Source of the DNA: Bacillota bacterium
GTDB lineage: Bacteria; Bacillota; Bacilli; Lactobacillales; Enterococcaceae
Length of the DNA: 5,724 nt
Direction: 5' to 3'
Assembly: GCA_023389005.1 (NCBI GenBank)
Contig: JAEWFE010000169.1
Location: 1-5,724 of the forward strand
The position numbers and the translations under genes were made by a program. This document shows, piece by piece, positions 1 to 5,724 of this stretch (position 1 is the stretch's first letter; each line of letters opens with the position of its first letter). The notes under the pieces were generated by a model, which saw only the letters and a list, made by a program, of their open reading frames with translations, was not told the origin of the DNA and made no database searches.

Positions 1-5
1 CAGTG

Positions 6-2624
6 ATGCCACAAAAGACAAAACATACCCCGATGATGGAACAATATTTTCAAATCAAGGCGCAATATCCAGATGCGTTTTTGTTCTATCGTTTAGGTGA
101 TTTTTATGAAATGTTTTATGAGGATGCACAAAAAGCGGCTCAGATTTTAGAATTAACCTTAACCAGTCGTAATAAAAATGCCGAAGATCCAATTCCGATG
201 TGTGGTGTTCCTTATCATGCGGCGAGTGGCTATATTGATACTTTGGTGGAGCAAGGCTATAAAGTGGCGATTTGTGAACAAGTAGAAGATCCTAAGTTAA
301 CTAAAGGCATGGTGAAAAGAGAAGTTGTGCAATTAGTTACTCCAGGTACTGTGATGGATGGCAAGTCACTAGCTGCAAAAGAAAATAATTTTTTAACGGC
401 TTTAAGTTATCAAGCGGGTCAATTTGGTTTTAGCTATGTCGATTTATCTACGGGTGAATTAAAAGCTACAGTGCTTGCGGATGAAGAAAGTGTGTTAAAT
501 GAGGCTTCGATTTTACAGACGAAAGAAATTGTTTATACGACGGAAATTCCTGAAAAATTGACGCAAACATTAAAACAACGCCTTTCTTTAGTGATTTCTT
601 TTCAATTAGAGGCACAGGAAAATGCAGAATTAAGCTTTTTGACGAACCAACTGCAGTCAGACATCGAAAAAGCGGTAACCAATCATTTATTAGCCTATTT
701 GTCAGAAACACAAAAACGCAGCTTAAACCATATCCAACAGGCGCAAAGTTATCAAGTCGATCATTATCTGAAAATGGATTATTATTCGAAGTTTAATCTG
801 GAATTAAGTCAAGCGATTCGTACAGGCAAAAAGCAAGGTACTTTACTATGGTTGTTGGATGAAACGAAGACAGCCATGGGTGCGCGTCTATTAAAACAGT
901 GGTTAGACCGTCCATTAATTCAAGAAAAGCAAATTTTAAGTCGTCAAGAAATGGTGGCTTCTTTGATTACTTCCTTTTTTGAACGGGAAGATATCATTCA
1001 AGGTTTAACAAAAGTATATGATTTAGAACGCTTGGCAGGAAAGGTATCGTTTGGAAGTGTCAATGCGCGTGATTTATTACAATTAAAACAATCACTGGCA
1101 CAAATCCCTTATCTTAGACAGATTTTAACGGGTATTGATCAAGGTCAGTGGCAAGTGCTTTTACAAGATTTAAATCCGATGAATGATTTGGTGGATTTGA
1201 TCGAACAAGCCATTGATGAAGAGGCGCCTTTGCAATTAAACGAAGGCAATCTCATCAAGGCTGGCTACAATGAACAGTTAGATGAATACCGTTTGGCGAT
1301 GAAAAACGGAAAACAATGGTTAGCCGAATTAGAAGCCAAAGAACGTGAATTAACCGGTGTGAAAAATCTAAAAATTGGCTATAATCGTGTCTTTGGATAC
1401 TATATTGAAATCACGAAAGCTAATCTTGCTAATTTGGATACTTCACGTTTTGATCGTAAGCAAACTTTGGCGAATGCGGAACGTTTTATTACACCTGAAT
1501 TGAAAAAGCTAGAAGAATTAATCTTAGGGGCGCAAGAAAAATCTACTGAGCTAGAATATCAGTTATTTATCGGGATTCGTGAGCAAGTAAAAGGCAAAAT
1601 TAGCGAATTACAAACTTTAGCAAAAGCGGTGGCTACGTTAGACTGCTTGCTAGCCTTTGCAATTGTGAGTGAACGATATGGCTACGTGCGTCCAGTGCTT
1701 AGTCAAGACCATGAGTTGAAAATTATTGATGGCCGTCACCCAGTTGTTGAAAAAGTGTTAGGCGCGCAAACCTATATTCCCAACTCGATTGAAATGCCAA
1801 AAGAGACGACCATGTTACTCATTACCGGGCCAAATATGTCTGGTAAGAGTACATATATGCGTCAACTTGCCTTGAGTGTGGTCATGACGCAGATGGGTTG
1901 TTTTGTACCAGCTAAGGAAGCGACTTTGCCTATTTTTGATCGTATTTTCACGCGAATTGGGGCTAGTGATGATTTAATTGCCGGTCAAAGTACGTTTATG
2001 GTCGAAATGATGGAAGCCAATCAAGCGCTGCGCCATGCAAGTGTGAATAGTCTAGTTTTATTTGATGAATTGGGCCGCGGAACTGCTACTTTTGACGGGA
2101 TGGCTTTGGCACAAGCGATTATTGAATATTTGCAAAATCATGTCCAAGCAAAGACGCTCTTTTCAACCCATTATCATGAATTAACTGCCTTAGAAAGCCA
2201 ATTGCCTGGTTTGGTGAATATTCATGTTGGTGCAACGGAAAAAGATGGAGAAGTCATATTCCTTCATAAGATGATGCAAGGTCCGGCTGATAAAAGTTAT
2301 GGTATTCATGTTGGAAAGTTAGCAGGTTTGCCAGAAAGCTTAATTGCACGTGCAGATCAGATTTTAACCAAATTAGAAAATCAAGAAGAAAAACAAGTTG
2401 CCCAAGTCGTTAGCCAAAGCAAGGAAGAAGAAATTAATGTGGCGGCTACGGTTAAGGAAAGGCCAAGTACTCCAGCTGTTGAGCAATTATCCTTATTTAG
2501 TGAAATGACACCAGCTGAAGAAAAAGTACTGGCAGCGATTAAGTCGATGGATTTGGCAAACTTAAAGCCAATGGATGTCTTCTTTACGATAAATGAATTA
2601 AAACGTGAATTGGAAAATGAATAA
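6..2624 (+). CDS. mutS: DNA mismatch repair protein MutS
   Basis: MutS binds base mismatches and small loops in newly replicated DNA and, in an ATP-dependent sliding-clamp state, recruits MutL. The 872-residue product has the usual family length. Seen in order: N-terminal mismatch-recognition domain with the G-x-F-Y-E motif (G31, F33, E35; Phe stacks on the mismatch), connector domain (about 125-250), core and clamp domains (about 265-590), then the ABC-type ATPase with Walker A GPNMSGKST (608-616), the signature region around 653-668 (ASDDL...GQSTF), Walker B ending D687-E688, and H722/H724 in STHYHE. Near the C-terminus QLSLF (827-831) is a canonical beta-clamp-binding pentapeptide. I chose ATG at 6 over GTG at 3 because MPQKTK is the start I recall for enterococcal homologues; the ribosome binding site lies off the window. 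It is the first visible gene of a mutS-mutL-maf operon. No disruption is seen. Confidence 0.97.
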   Translation: MPQKTKHTPMMEQYFQIKAQYPDAFLFYRLGDFYEMFYEDAQKAAQILELTLTSRNKNAEDPIPMCGVPYHAASGYIDTLVEQGYKVAICEQVEDPKLTKGMVKREVVQLVTPGTVMDGKSLAAKENNFLTALSYQAGQFGFSYVDLSTGELKATVLADEESVLNEASILQTKEIVYTTEIPEKLTQTLKQRLSLVISFQLEAQENAELSFLTNQLQSDIEKAVTNHLLAYLSETQKRSLNHIQQAQSYQVDHYLKMDYYSKFNLELSQAIRTGKKQGTLLWLLDETKTAMGARLLKQWLDRPLIQEKQILSRQEMVASLITSFFEREDIIQGLTKVYDLERLAGKVSFGSVNARDLLQLKQSLAQIPYLRQILTGIDQGQWQVLLQDLNPMNDLVDLIEQAIDEEAPLQLNEGNLIKAGYNEQLDEYRLAMKNGKQWLAELEAKERELTGVKNLKIGYNRVFGYYIEITKANLANLDTSRFDRKQTLANAERFITPELKKLEELILGAQEKSTELEYQLFIGIREQVKGKISELQTLAKAVATLDCLLAFAIVSERYGYVRPVLSQDHELKIIDGRHPVVEKVLGAQTYIPNSIEMPKETTMLLITGPNMSGKSTYMRQLALSVVMTQMGCFVPAKEATLPIFDRIFTRIGASDDLIAGQSTFMVEMMEANQALRHASVNSLVLFDELGRGTATFDGMALAQAIIEYLQNHVQAKTLFSTHYHELTALESQLPGLVNIHVGATEKDGEVIFLHKMMQGPADKSYGIHVGKLAGLPESLIARADQILTKLENQEEKQVAQVVSQSKEEEINVAATVKERPSTPAVEQLSLFSEMTPAEEKVLAAIKSMDLANLKPMDVFFTINELKRELENE

Positions 2625-2644
2625 TGAAGTATATTTTGCGAATT

Positions 2645-2651
2645 GAGGTGA
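2645..2651 (+). promoter_or_regulatory. Ribosome binding site of mutL
   Basis: GAGGTGA is a strong Shine-Dalgarno match, placed 4 bases before the ATG at 2656. It supports that start. An earlier ATG at 2624, overlapping the mutS stop codon, is out of frame with mutL and has no comparable site. The 31-base mutS-mutL gap shows no terminator, which supports co-transcription. Confidence 0.85.
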
Positions 2652-2655
2652 GAAC

Positions 2656-4710
2656 ATGGGAAAAATCCAAGAACTTTCTGAACAGTTAGCTAACCAAATC
2701 GCGGCCGGGGAAGTTGTGGAACGTCCAGCTTCGGTCGTGAAGGAACTATTGGAAAATGCGATTGATGCGCATAGCCACAAGATCGAAATTTTTATTGAAG
2801 AAGCGGGCCTTAAAACCATTCAGATTATTGATGATGGTGAGGGGATTGCGCCTGATGATATGGTGAATGCCTTTAAGCGTCATGCTACGAGTAAAATTCA
2901 TAGTCGCGATGATTTGTTTCGTATTCGCACGTTAGGTTTTCGTGGCGAGGCGTTACCTAGTATTGCTTCTGTGTCTAAAGTGGTCATCGAAAGTGCGCAA
3001 GAAAATGCTGCTGAAGGAAGTTATCTTGAGTTAGATGGAGGCAAAGTGGTTGTTGAAAAGCCAGGTTCTTTGCGTAAAGGAACCAATATCAAGGTGTCGG
3101 ACTTATTCTATAATACACCCGCTCGCTTGAAGTATGTGAAATCTTTGCAGACAGAATTAGCCAATATTACTGATGTGGTGAATCGTCTAGCTTTAAGTCA
3201 TCCGGATATTGCCTTTTCTTTGGTTCATGATGGTCATCAGCTAACGAAAACCAATGGCAGCGGTGACTTAAAGCAGACTATTGCCGGAATATATGGACTG
3301 CAAAATGCCAAAAAGATGTTAGCGATTCAAGCAGAAAACCTAGATTTTAGTGTTAGTGGCTATGTGTCTTTACCTGAGTTAACACGTGCAGGTAGAAGTT
3401 ATATTACCACCTTAATTAATGGACGTTACATCAAAAATCATGGGTTAAATAAGGCGATTACGAATGGTTATGGCTCGAAGTTGATGATTGGCCGTTTTCC
3501 AATTGCGGTCATCGAGATTCAAACTGATCCGTTATTGGTGGATGTGAATGTCCATCCAACCAAGCAAGAAGTCCGACTCTCTAAGGAAGAAGAGCTATTT
3601 TCATTGGTAAGTAAAGCAATCAATGATAAGTTGCGCGAACAAGTCTTGATTCCTAATGTCGGTGCGAATCTCGATTTTAAACAAAAAGTCAATCCAAAAG
3701 AACAAGTCAAACCAACACAATTAAACCTAGATTTGTCACCTGCTGTGGAGAAAAAAGGCGGAAAGTTGCAGTTTGACAGTCAGAAGAATCAGTTTTACTT
3801 AGAGCCAACCCTCGATTCTGGGGAAAACAAGGTAACTACAAGTGAAAATGTGGATAATTCTGTGGATAATCTTGTGGATGAATGTGGAAAAAGAACGGAT
3901 GATTTTGACAACCTTGTTAAAAATCTTGAAAATTCAACATTAGCTAGTCAAGAAGAAACACTTGACGAACAAATATTCGAAACTAAAAATGTGGATAACT
4001 TGGTACGTGAACAGCCGGCAAATGATCCTTTTGAACCATCGGAGCATCTCCATGAAGATCTAGATGCCAAACAAGTTTATGCCTTGTTAAAACAAAATGA
4101 AACGCAAAGTGAGCACGAAGCCTTTCCGTATTTAGAATATTTTGGTCAAATGCATGGGACGTACCTTTTTGCCCAGTCAGACCGCGGGTTATACATTATC
4201 GACCAACATGCGGCTCAAGAGCGGATTAAATATGAATACTATCGGGAAAAAATTGGCGAAGTGGATGAACATTTGCAAGAATTACTCATTCCGATTGTTT
4301 TGGATTATCCAAATAGTGATTATCTAAAATTAAAAGAGAAAAAGGATGTGCTAGTCAGTGTTGGTATTCAATTGGAAGACTTTGGACAAAATAGTTTTAT
4401 CGTGCGGGCACATCCTACTTGGTATCCTAAAGGGCAAGAAGAAACAATTATTCGTGAAATGATTGATATGGTATTGATTAACGGTTCGGTGACGGTGAAA
4501 GATTTTAGAGCAGCGACGGCGATTATGATGAGTTGTAAACGTTCGATTAAAGCCAACCATCATTTAAGTGATATTCAAGCCAGAACCTTACTTGCTGATT
4601 TAGCTAAATGCGAAAATCCATATAATTGTCCACATGGGCGCCCAGTACTCATTCATTTTACCAATAAAGATTTAGAAAAGATGTTTAAACGCATTCAAGA
4701 TCCACATTAG
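2656..4710 (+). CDS. mutL: DNA mismatch repair endonuclease MutL
   Basis: MutL is the ATP-dependent mediator of mismatch repair; in bacteria lacking MutH it also nicks the new strand. The 684-residue product has an N-terminal GHKL ATPase (about 1-335) with catalytic E30 and metal-binding N34 in KELLENAIDA, D59 in DDGEGI, and GFRGEALPSI (94-103). A long, acidic, low-complexity linker follows (about 336-488). The C-terminal domain (about 490-684) carries the endonuclease motif DQHA-x2-E-x4-E (D516, H518, E522, E527), C627 in SCKRS, and C658/H660 in CPHGRP, which together form the metal site in homologues. QELLIP (541-546) matches the position and pattern of the clamp-binding motif of Bacillus MutL. 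A second clamp-like peptide, QLNLDL (355-360), and V-D-N repeats (about 399-450) sit in the linker. All key residues are present, so it should be an active nuclease. It lies 31 bases after mutS and 12 before maf. Confidence 0.97.
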   Translation: MGKIQELSEQLANQIAAGEVVERPASVVKELLENAIDAHSHKIEIFIEEAGLKTIQIIDDGEGIAPDDMVNAFKRHATSKIHSRDDLFRIRTLGFRGEALPSIASVSKVVIESAQENAAEGSYLELDGGKVVVEKPGSLRKGTNIKVSDLFYNTPARLKYVKSLQTELANITDVVNRLALSHPDIAFSLVHDGHQLTKTNGSGDLKQTIAGIYGLQNAKKMLAIQAENLDFSVSGYVSLPELTRAGRSYITTLINGRYIKNHGLNKAITNGYGSKLMIGRFPIAVIEIQTDPLLVDVNVHPTKQEVRLSKEEELFSLVSKAINDKLREQVLIPNVGANLDFKQKVNPKEQVKPTQLNLDLSPAVEKKGGKLQFDSQKNQFYLEPTLDSGENKVTTSENVDNSVDNLVDECGKRTDDFDNLVKNLENSTLASQEETLDEQIFETKNVDNLVREQPANDPFEPSEHLHEDLDAKQVYALLKQNETQSEHEAFPYLEYFGQMHGTYLFAQSDRGLYIIDQHAAQERIKYEYYREKIGEVDEHLQELLIPIVLDYPNSDYLKLKEKKDVLVSVGIQLEDFGQNSFIVRAHPTWYPKGQEETIIREMIDMVLINGSVTVKDFRAATAIMMSCKRSIKANHHLSDIQARTLLADLAKCENPYNCPHGRPVLIHFTNKDLEKMFKRIQDPH
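3718..3735 (+). other. Possible second beta-clamp-binding peptide in the MutL linker
   Basis: Residues 355-360 read QLNLDL, fitting the hexapeptide form of the clamp-binding motif (Q-L-x-L-x-L) known from other clamp partners. It lies in the predicted flexible linker, where such a peptide would be exposed. The usual MutL clamp motif (QELLIP, 541-546) is also present. Function here is inferred from the pattern alone. Confidence 0.4.
3744..3998 (-). promoter_or_regulatory. Cluster of DnaA-box sequences inside mutL
   Basis: Three exact copies of TTATCCACA, the bacterial DnaA-box consensus, lie on the minus strand at 3849-3857, 3861-3869 and 3990-3998. One-mismatch copies are at 3744-3752 (TTCTCCACA), 3873-3881 (TCATCCACA) and 3883-3891 (TTTTCCACA). 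All have the same orientation, and the four central ones are spaced 12, 12 and 10 bases start to start. The cluster lies within coding sequence for the MutL linker, the least constrained part of the protein. Established: DnaA-box clusters outside the origin can titrate DnaA or regulate it. Inferred: that this one binds DnaA. The alternative is that a repeated V-D-N peptide happens to be written with GTG-GAT-AA codons. Confidence 0.45.
3849..3884 (+). repeat. 12-base tandem repeat in the mutL linker
   Basis: Three consecutive 12-base units begin TGTGGATAAT, TGTGGATAAT and TGTGGATGAA. The first two share their first ten bases exactly and the third is diverged. Each unit is four codons, encoding V-D-N/E steps around residues 399-409, so gain or loss of a unit would keep the reading frame. 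Related D-N-L-V peptides recur at 404-407, 418-421 and 447-450, suggesting that the linker grew by short internal duplications. Confidence 0.75.
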
Positions 4711-4716
4711 AAAGGA
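4711..4716 (+). promoter_or_regulatory. Ribosome binding site of maf
   Basis: AAAGGA follows directly after the mutL stop codon and ends 6 bases before the ATG at 4723, a standard Shine-Dalgarno placement. The 12-base intergenic gap leaves no room for a separate promoter or terminator, so maf is probably translated from the mutL transcript. Confidence 0.8.
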
Positions 4717-4722
4717 AATCAG

Positions 4723-5274
4723 ATGCAATATATATTAGCTTCACAATCACCTAGAAGAAAAGAATTACTAGCAAGAGTGGTTGCAGACTTTCAAACTGTA
4801 CCTGCAGATATTGATGAAACGCCTTATCCAAGTGAACAACCAGTTGATTACGTACAACGGATGGCGACTCAAAAAGCGGCAACTATTTTAAAAGCCTATC
4901 CCGAAGCAGTGGTTATTGGTAGTGACACTTCAGTTATCTGTCAGAACCAAATTTTAGGGAAACCTCAAGATGAAAATGATGCTAGATTCATGTTGAAAAT
5001 GCTTAGTGGACAAACACATGAAGTCTACACAGCTGTCAGCATTCAATCAAAAGACAAGGTAGCAAACTTTATCAGTAAAGCTGCAGTCACTTTTTATCCA
5101 ATGACCGAGGAAGAAATCACACAATATCTATTAGAAGATGAATATAAAGACAAAGCCGGTGCCTATGCCATTCAAGGGCTAGCAAGTAAATATATTCAAT
5201 CTATTGAAGGCGATTATTATGCGATTGTCGGTTTACCAGTGGCCGCTTTGTATCAAAACTTGAAACAATTTTAG
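4723..5274 (+). CDS. maf: Maf-family nucleoside triphosphate pyrophosphatase, YhdE-like
   Basis: Maf proteins are cytoplasmic pyrophosphatases that convert nucleoside triphosphates to monophosphates. The YhdE-type group acts on dTTP, UTP and some modified pyrimidine nucleotides, and the family has also been linked to inhibition of septum formation in Bacillus. The 183-residue product has the usual family length. Seen: the N-terminal loop SQSPRR (7-12), conserved K51, the catalytic acidic residue D68 in GSDTSV, LGKP (78-81), and GAYAIQG (146-152). The G-x-Y-x-I-Q-G form with Q151 fits the dTTP/UTP group rather than the m7GTP group, which has a different sequence there; this subgroup call is from memory of the family. 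It is the last gene before the terminator at 5281. Its place behind mutL suggests nucleotide-pool cleaning coupled to mismatch repair. No truncation is seen. Confidence 0.93.
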   Translation: MQYILASQSPRRKELLARVVADFQTVPADIDETPYPSEQPVDYVQRMATQKAATILKAYPEAVVIGSDTSVICQNQILGKPQDENDARFMLKMLSGQTHEVYTAVSIQSKDKVANFISKAAVTFYPMTEEEITQYLLEDEYKDKAGAYAIQGLASKYIQSIEGDYYAIVGLPVAALYQNLKQF

Positions 5275-5280
5275 CAAAAA

Positions 5281-5330
5281 AAGCCTGAATACCTTTTGTT
5301 TTATCAAGGTATTTGGGCTTATCTTTTGTT
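5281..5330 (+). terminator. Intrinsic terminator of the mutS-mutL-maf operon
   Basis: A 15-base-pair stem (5281-5295 with 5306-5320) has no unpaired position, only two G-U wobbles, and encloses a 10-base loop. It is followed by the T-rich tract CTTATCTTTTGTT and preceded by seven A residues. It starts six bases after the maf stop codon. It would insulate the repair operon from the rRNA-type promoters that begin about 45 bases downstream. Confidence 0.93.
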
Positions 5331-5366
5331 CGAAAACATTTTTATAACTTTTTTTGTAAAAACCCC

Positions 5367-5395
5367 TTGACGCATCATTTGAATCGTGATATTCT
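5367..5395 (+). promoter_or_regulatory. Promoter P1 of the putative rRNA operon
   Basis: The -35 element TTGACG (5367-5372) and the -10 element TATTCT (5390-5395) are separated by 17 bases. A TGA directly before the -10 gives an extended -10 motif, which could compensate for the weaker hexamer. The A/T-tract-rich stretch at about 5328-5366 could act as an UP element. The seventh base after the -10 is G5402, a plausible start, followed by TCGCTGA, which recurs at P2. Confidence 0.75.
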
Positions 5396-5468
5396 AACAA
5401 AGTCGCTGAAATCAAACGGCTAAATAAAATAAACTTTCAATACGTTTTAAAGTTTTTAAAAATTAAGC

Positions 5469-5497
5469 TTGACAATGAATTGAACGTTTGTTATGAT
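5469..5497 (+). promoter_or_regulatory. Promoter P2 of the putative rRNA operon
   Basis: A consensus -35 TTGACA (5469-5474) and the -10 TATGAT (5492-5497) have the optimal 17-base spacer. Upstream, about 5421-5466 is very A/T-rich and could be an UP element; it contains a weak inverted repeat AAACTTT/AAAGTTT (5431-5437, 5449-5455). G5504 lies seven bases after the -10. The sequence AAAGTCGCTGA (5501-5511) repeats the one at P1 (5399-5409) at the same distance from the -10. Confidence 0.88.
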
Positions 5498-5551
5498 ATA
5501 AAAGTCGCTGATTTAACGAGTGACAACTTAAAAAATATTTCAAAAAAGTTC

Positions 5552-5580
5552 TTGACAAATTATTGAGATTTGAGTATGAT
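5552..5580 (+). promoter_or_regulatory. Promoter P3 of the putative rRNA operon
   Basis: A consensus -35 TTGACA (5552-5557) and the -10 TATGAT (5575-5580) are separated by 17 bases. The ten bases from the -10 onward (TATGATATAA) are identical to those of P2. A-tracts at about 5530-5548 may form an UP element. The seventh base after the -10 is G5587, just before the boxB-like hairpin, so P3 transcripts would carry the complete antitermination leader. Confidence 0.88.
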
Positions 5581-5587
5581 ATAAGAG

Positions 5588-5655
5588 TTGTTGCTAAACG
5601 ACAAAGTAGACCTTTGAAAACTGAACAAATAAATGCAAACAACCAATGTGTAGGG
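5588..5655 (+). promoter_or_regulatory. boxB-boxA-boxC-like antitermination region
   Basis: Three elements follow in the order known from Escherichia coli rRNA leaders. A small hairpin (5588-5593 with 5599-5604, loop CTAAA) resembles boxB. GACCTTTGAAAACT (5609-5622) resembles Firmicute boxA, where NusB-S10 binds, although the usual CTCTTT core here reads ACCTTT. TGTGTAGGG (5647-5655) resembles boxC. Such sites let RNA polymerase resist Rho and support rRNA folding. The assignment is by motif similarity and order. Confidence 0.65.
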
Positions 5656-5677
5656 TCTTTAACTTTTGAGTTAAAGA
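5656..5677 (+). other. Leader RNA hairpin
   Basis: TCTTTAACT (5656-5664) pairs perfectly with AGTTAAAGA (5669-5677) around a TTTG tetraloop. There is no T-tract after it and the stem is A/T-rich, so it is unlikely to terminate. It lies directly behind the boxC-like site and may help precursor folding or processing. Confidence 0.6.
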
Positions 5678-5694
5678 AGATACATGCAAGCAAT

Positions 5695-5718
5695 AGCTAG
5701 CAAAATCAATTTTGAGCT
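5695..5718 (+). other. Second leader hairpin, possible processing stem
   Basis: AGCT (5695-5698) pairs with AGCT (5715-5718) and CAAAA (5701-5705) with TTTTG (5710-5714). The loop is TCAA and there is a two-base bulge at 5699-5700. It is near the expected 16S 5' side, but the complete precursor stem cannot be judged because the other strand lies downstream of 16S, outside the window. Confidence 0.4.
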
Positions 5719-5724
5719 TAAAGT

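Larger units (their letters stand above)
5402..5724 (+). other. Untranslated 5' leader of an rRNA operon (partial)
   Basis: This gene-free region runs from the probable P1 start to the window edge and would be transcribed as the external spacer before 16S rRNA. It holds P2, P3, a boxB-boxA-boxC-like series and two further hairpins. The stretch CTTTGAAAACTGAACAAA (5612-5629) resembles the boxA region of Firmicute rRNA leaders. No ribosome binding site with a credible open reading frame is present. The 16S 5' sequence (AGAGTTTGATC...) is not reached, so the operon identity is inferred from the promoters and leader. A tRNA-led operon remains possible. Confidence 0.82.

Noticed and set aside
3..5. 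GTG as the mutS start codon
   Set aside because: It adds a single residue before an ATG that gives the family-typical MPQKTK start; ATG at 6 is preferred, although the ribosome binding site is not visible.
466..711. Minus-strand open frame within mutS
   Set aside because: It lies antisense to a conserved gene, shows no recognisable domain and is best seen as a shadow. The same holds for the antisense frames at 2598-2819, 3519-3710 and 4351-4563, and for the + frame at 4142-4327.
2624..2658. ATG overlapping the mutS stop codon as an alternative start for the next gene
   Set aside because: It is out of frame with mutL and lacks a good ribosome binding site, while ATG at 2656 has GAGGTGA at proper spacing.
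3904..3932. TTGACA inside mutL as an internal promoter for maf
   Set aside because: No acceptable -10 element occurs at 16-18 bases; the sequence at 17 bases is TGAAAA.
4626..4634. TTGTCCACA as a further DnaA box
   Set aside because: It has one mismatch, is isolated, and is forced by the conserved Cys-Pro-His codons of the MutL metal-site motif.
5233..5415. Minus-strand open frame overlapping the maf end and terminator
   Set aside because: It crosses the terminator stem and promoter P1 and has no family resemblance.
5656..5677. Leader hairpin as an intrinsic terminator
   Set aside because: The stem is A/T-rich and is followed by AGATACATG rather than a T-tract.
5463..5693. Minus-strand open frame across the rRNA promoters and leader
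   Set aside because: It runs opposite to two consensus promoters and the antitermination region, and its translation resembles no family I know; A/T-rich non-coding DNA explains it.
1..5724. CRISPR arrays, insertion sequences, tRNA genes, phage or toxin-antitoxin modules
   Set aside because: No spaced repeat array, transposase, terminal inverted repeats, tRNA-like fold or small toxin gene could be recognised; the region is conserved housekeeping DNA.

Overview
The window reads as a low-GC Firmicute of the order Lactobacillales. The MutS and MutL sequences and the style of the rRNA leader look most like Enterococcus or a near relative in the Enterococcaceae. That placement rests on recalled protein similarity (for example the MutS N-terminus MPQKTK...TPMMEQY) and was not searched. 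All supported genes lie on the + strand.

Layout: (1) positions 6-2624, mutS, mismatch recognition ATPase, complete from its ATG, with its upstream signals outside the window; (2) 2656-4710, mutL, the endonuclease-type MutL used by bacteria without Dam/MutH-directed repair; (3) 4723-5274, maf, a Maf-family nucleotide pyrophosphatase with the YhdE-like signature; (4) 5281-5330, a strong intrinsic terminator closing the mutS-mutL-maf operon; (5) 5367-5724, a gene-free control region with three tandem sigma-A promoters and an untranslated leader carrying boxB-, boxA- and boxC-like antitermination elements and further hairpins. This is the typical 5' region of an rRNA operon. The 16S gene itself would start just beyond the right edge.

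The first three genes are spaced 31 and 12 bases apart, each with its own ribosome binding site and no terminator between them, so they look co-transcribed. MutS finds the mismatch, MutL nicks the new strand, and both carry recognisable beta-clamp-binding peptides that would tie them to the replication fork. Maf would hydrolyse non-canonical or excess nucleoside triphosphates, so the operon could combine post-replication repair with nucleotide-pool cleaning.

The least explained signal is inside mutL. The disordered linker-coding stretch contains three exact copies of the DnaA-box sequence (TTATCCACA on the minus strand) and several one-mismatch copies within about 250 bases, two exact ones lying in a 12-base tandem repeat. 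This may be a DnaA-binding cluster embedded in a repair gene, or a by-product of a repeated V-D-N peptide. The linker also carries a QLNLDL peptide resembling the hexapeptide clamp-binding motif, in addition to the usual C-terminal one.
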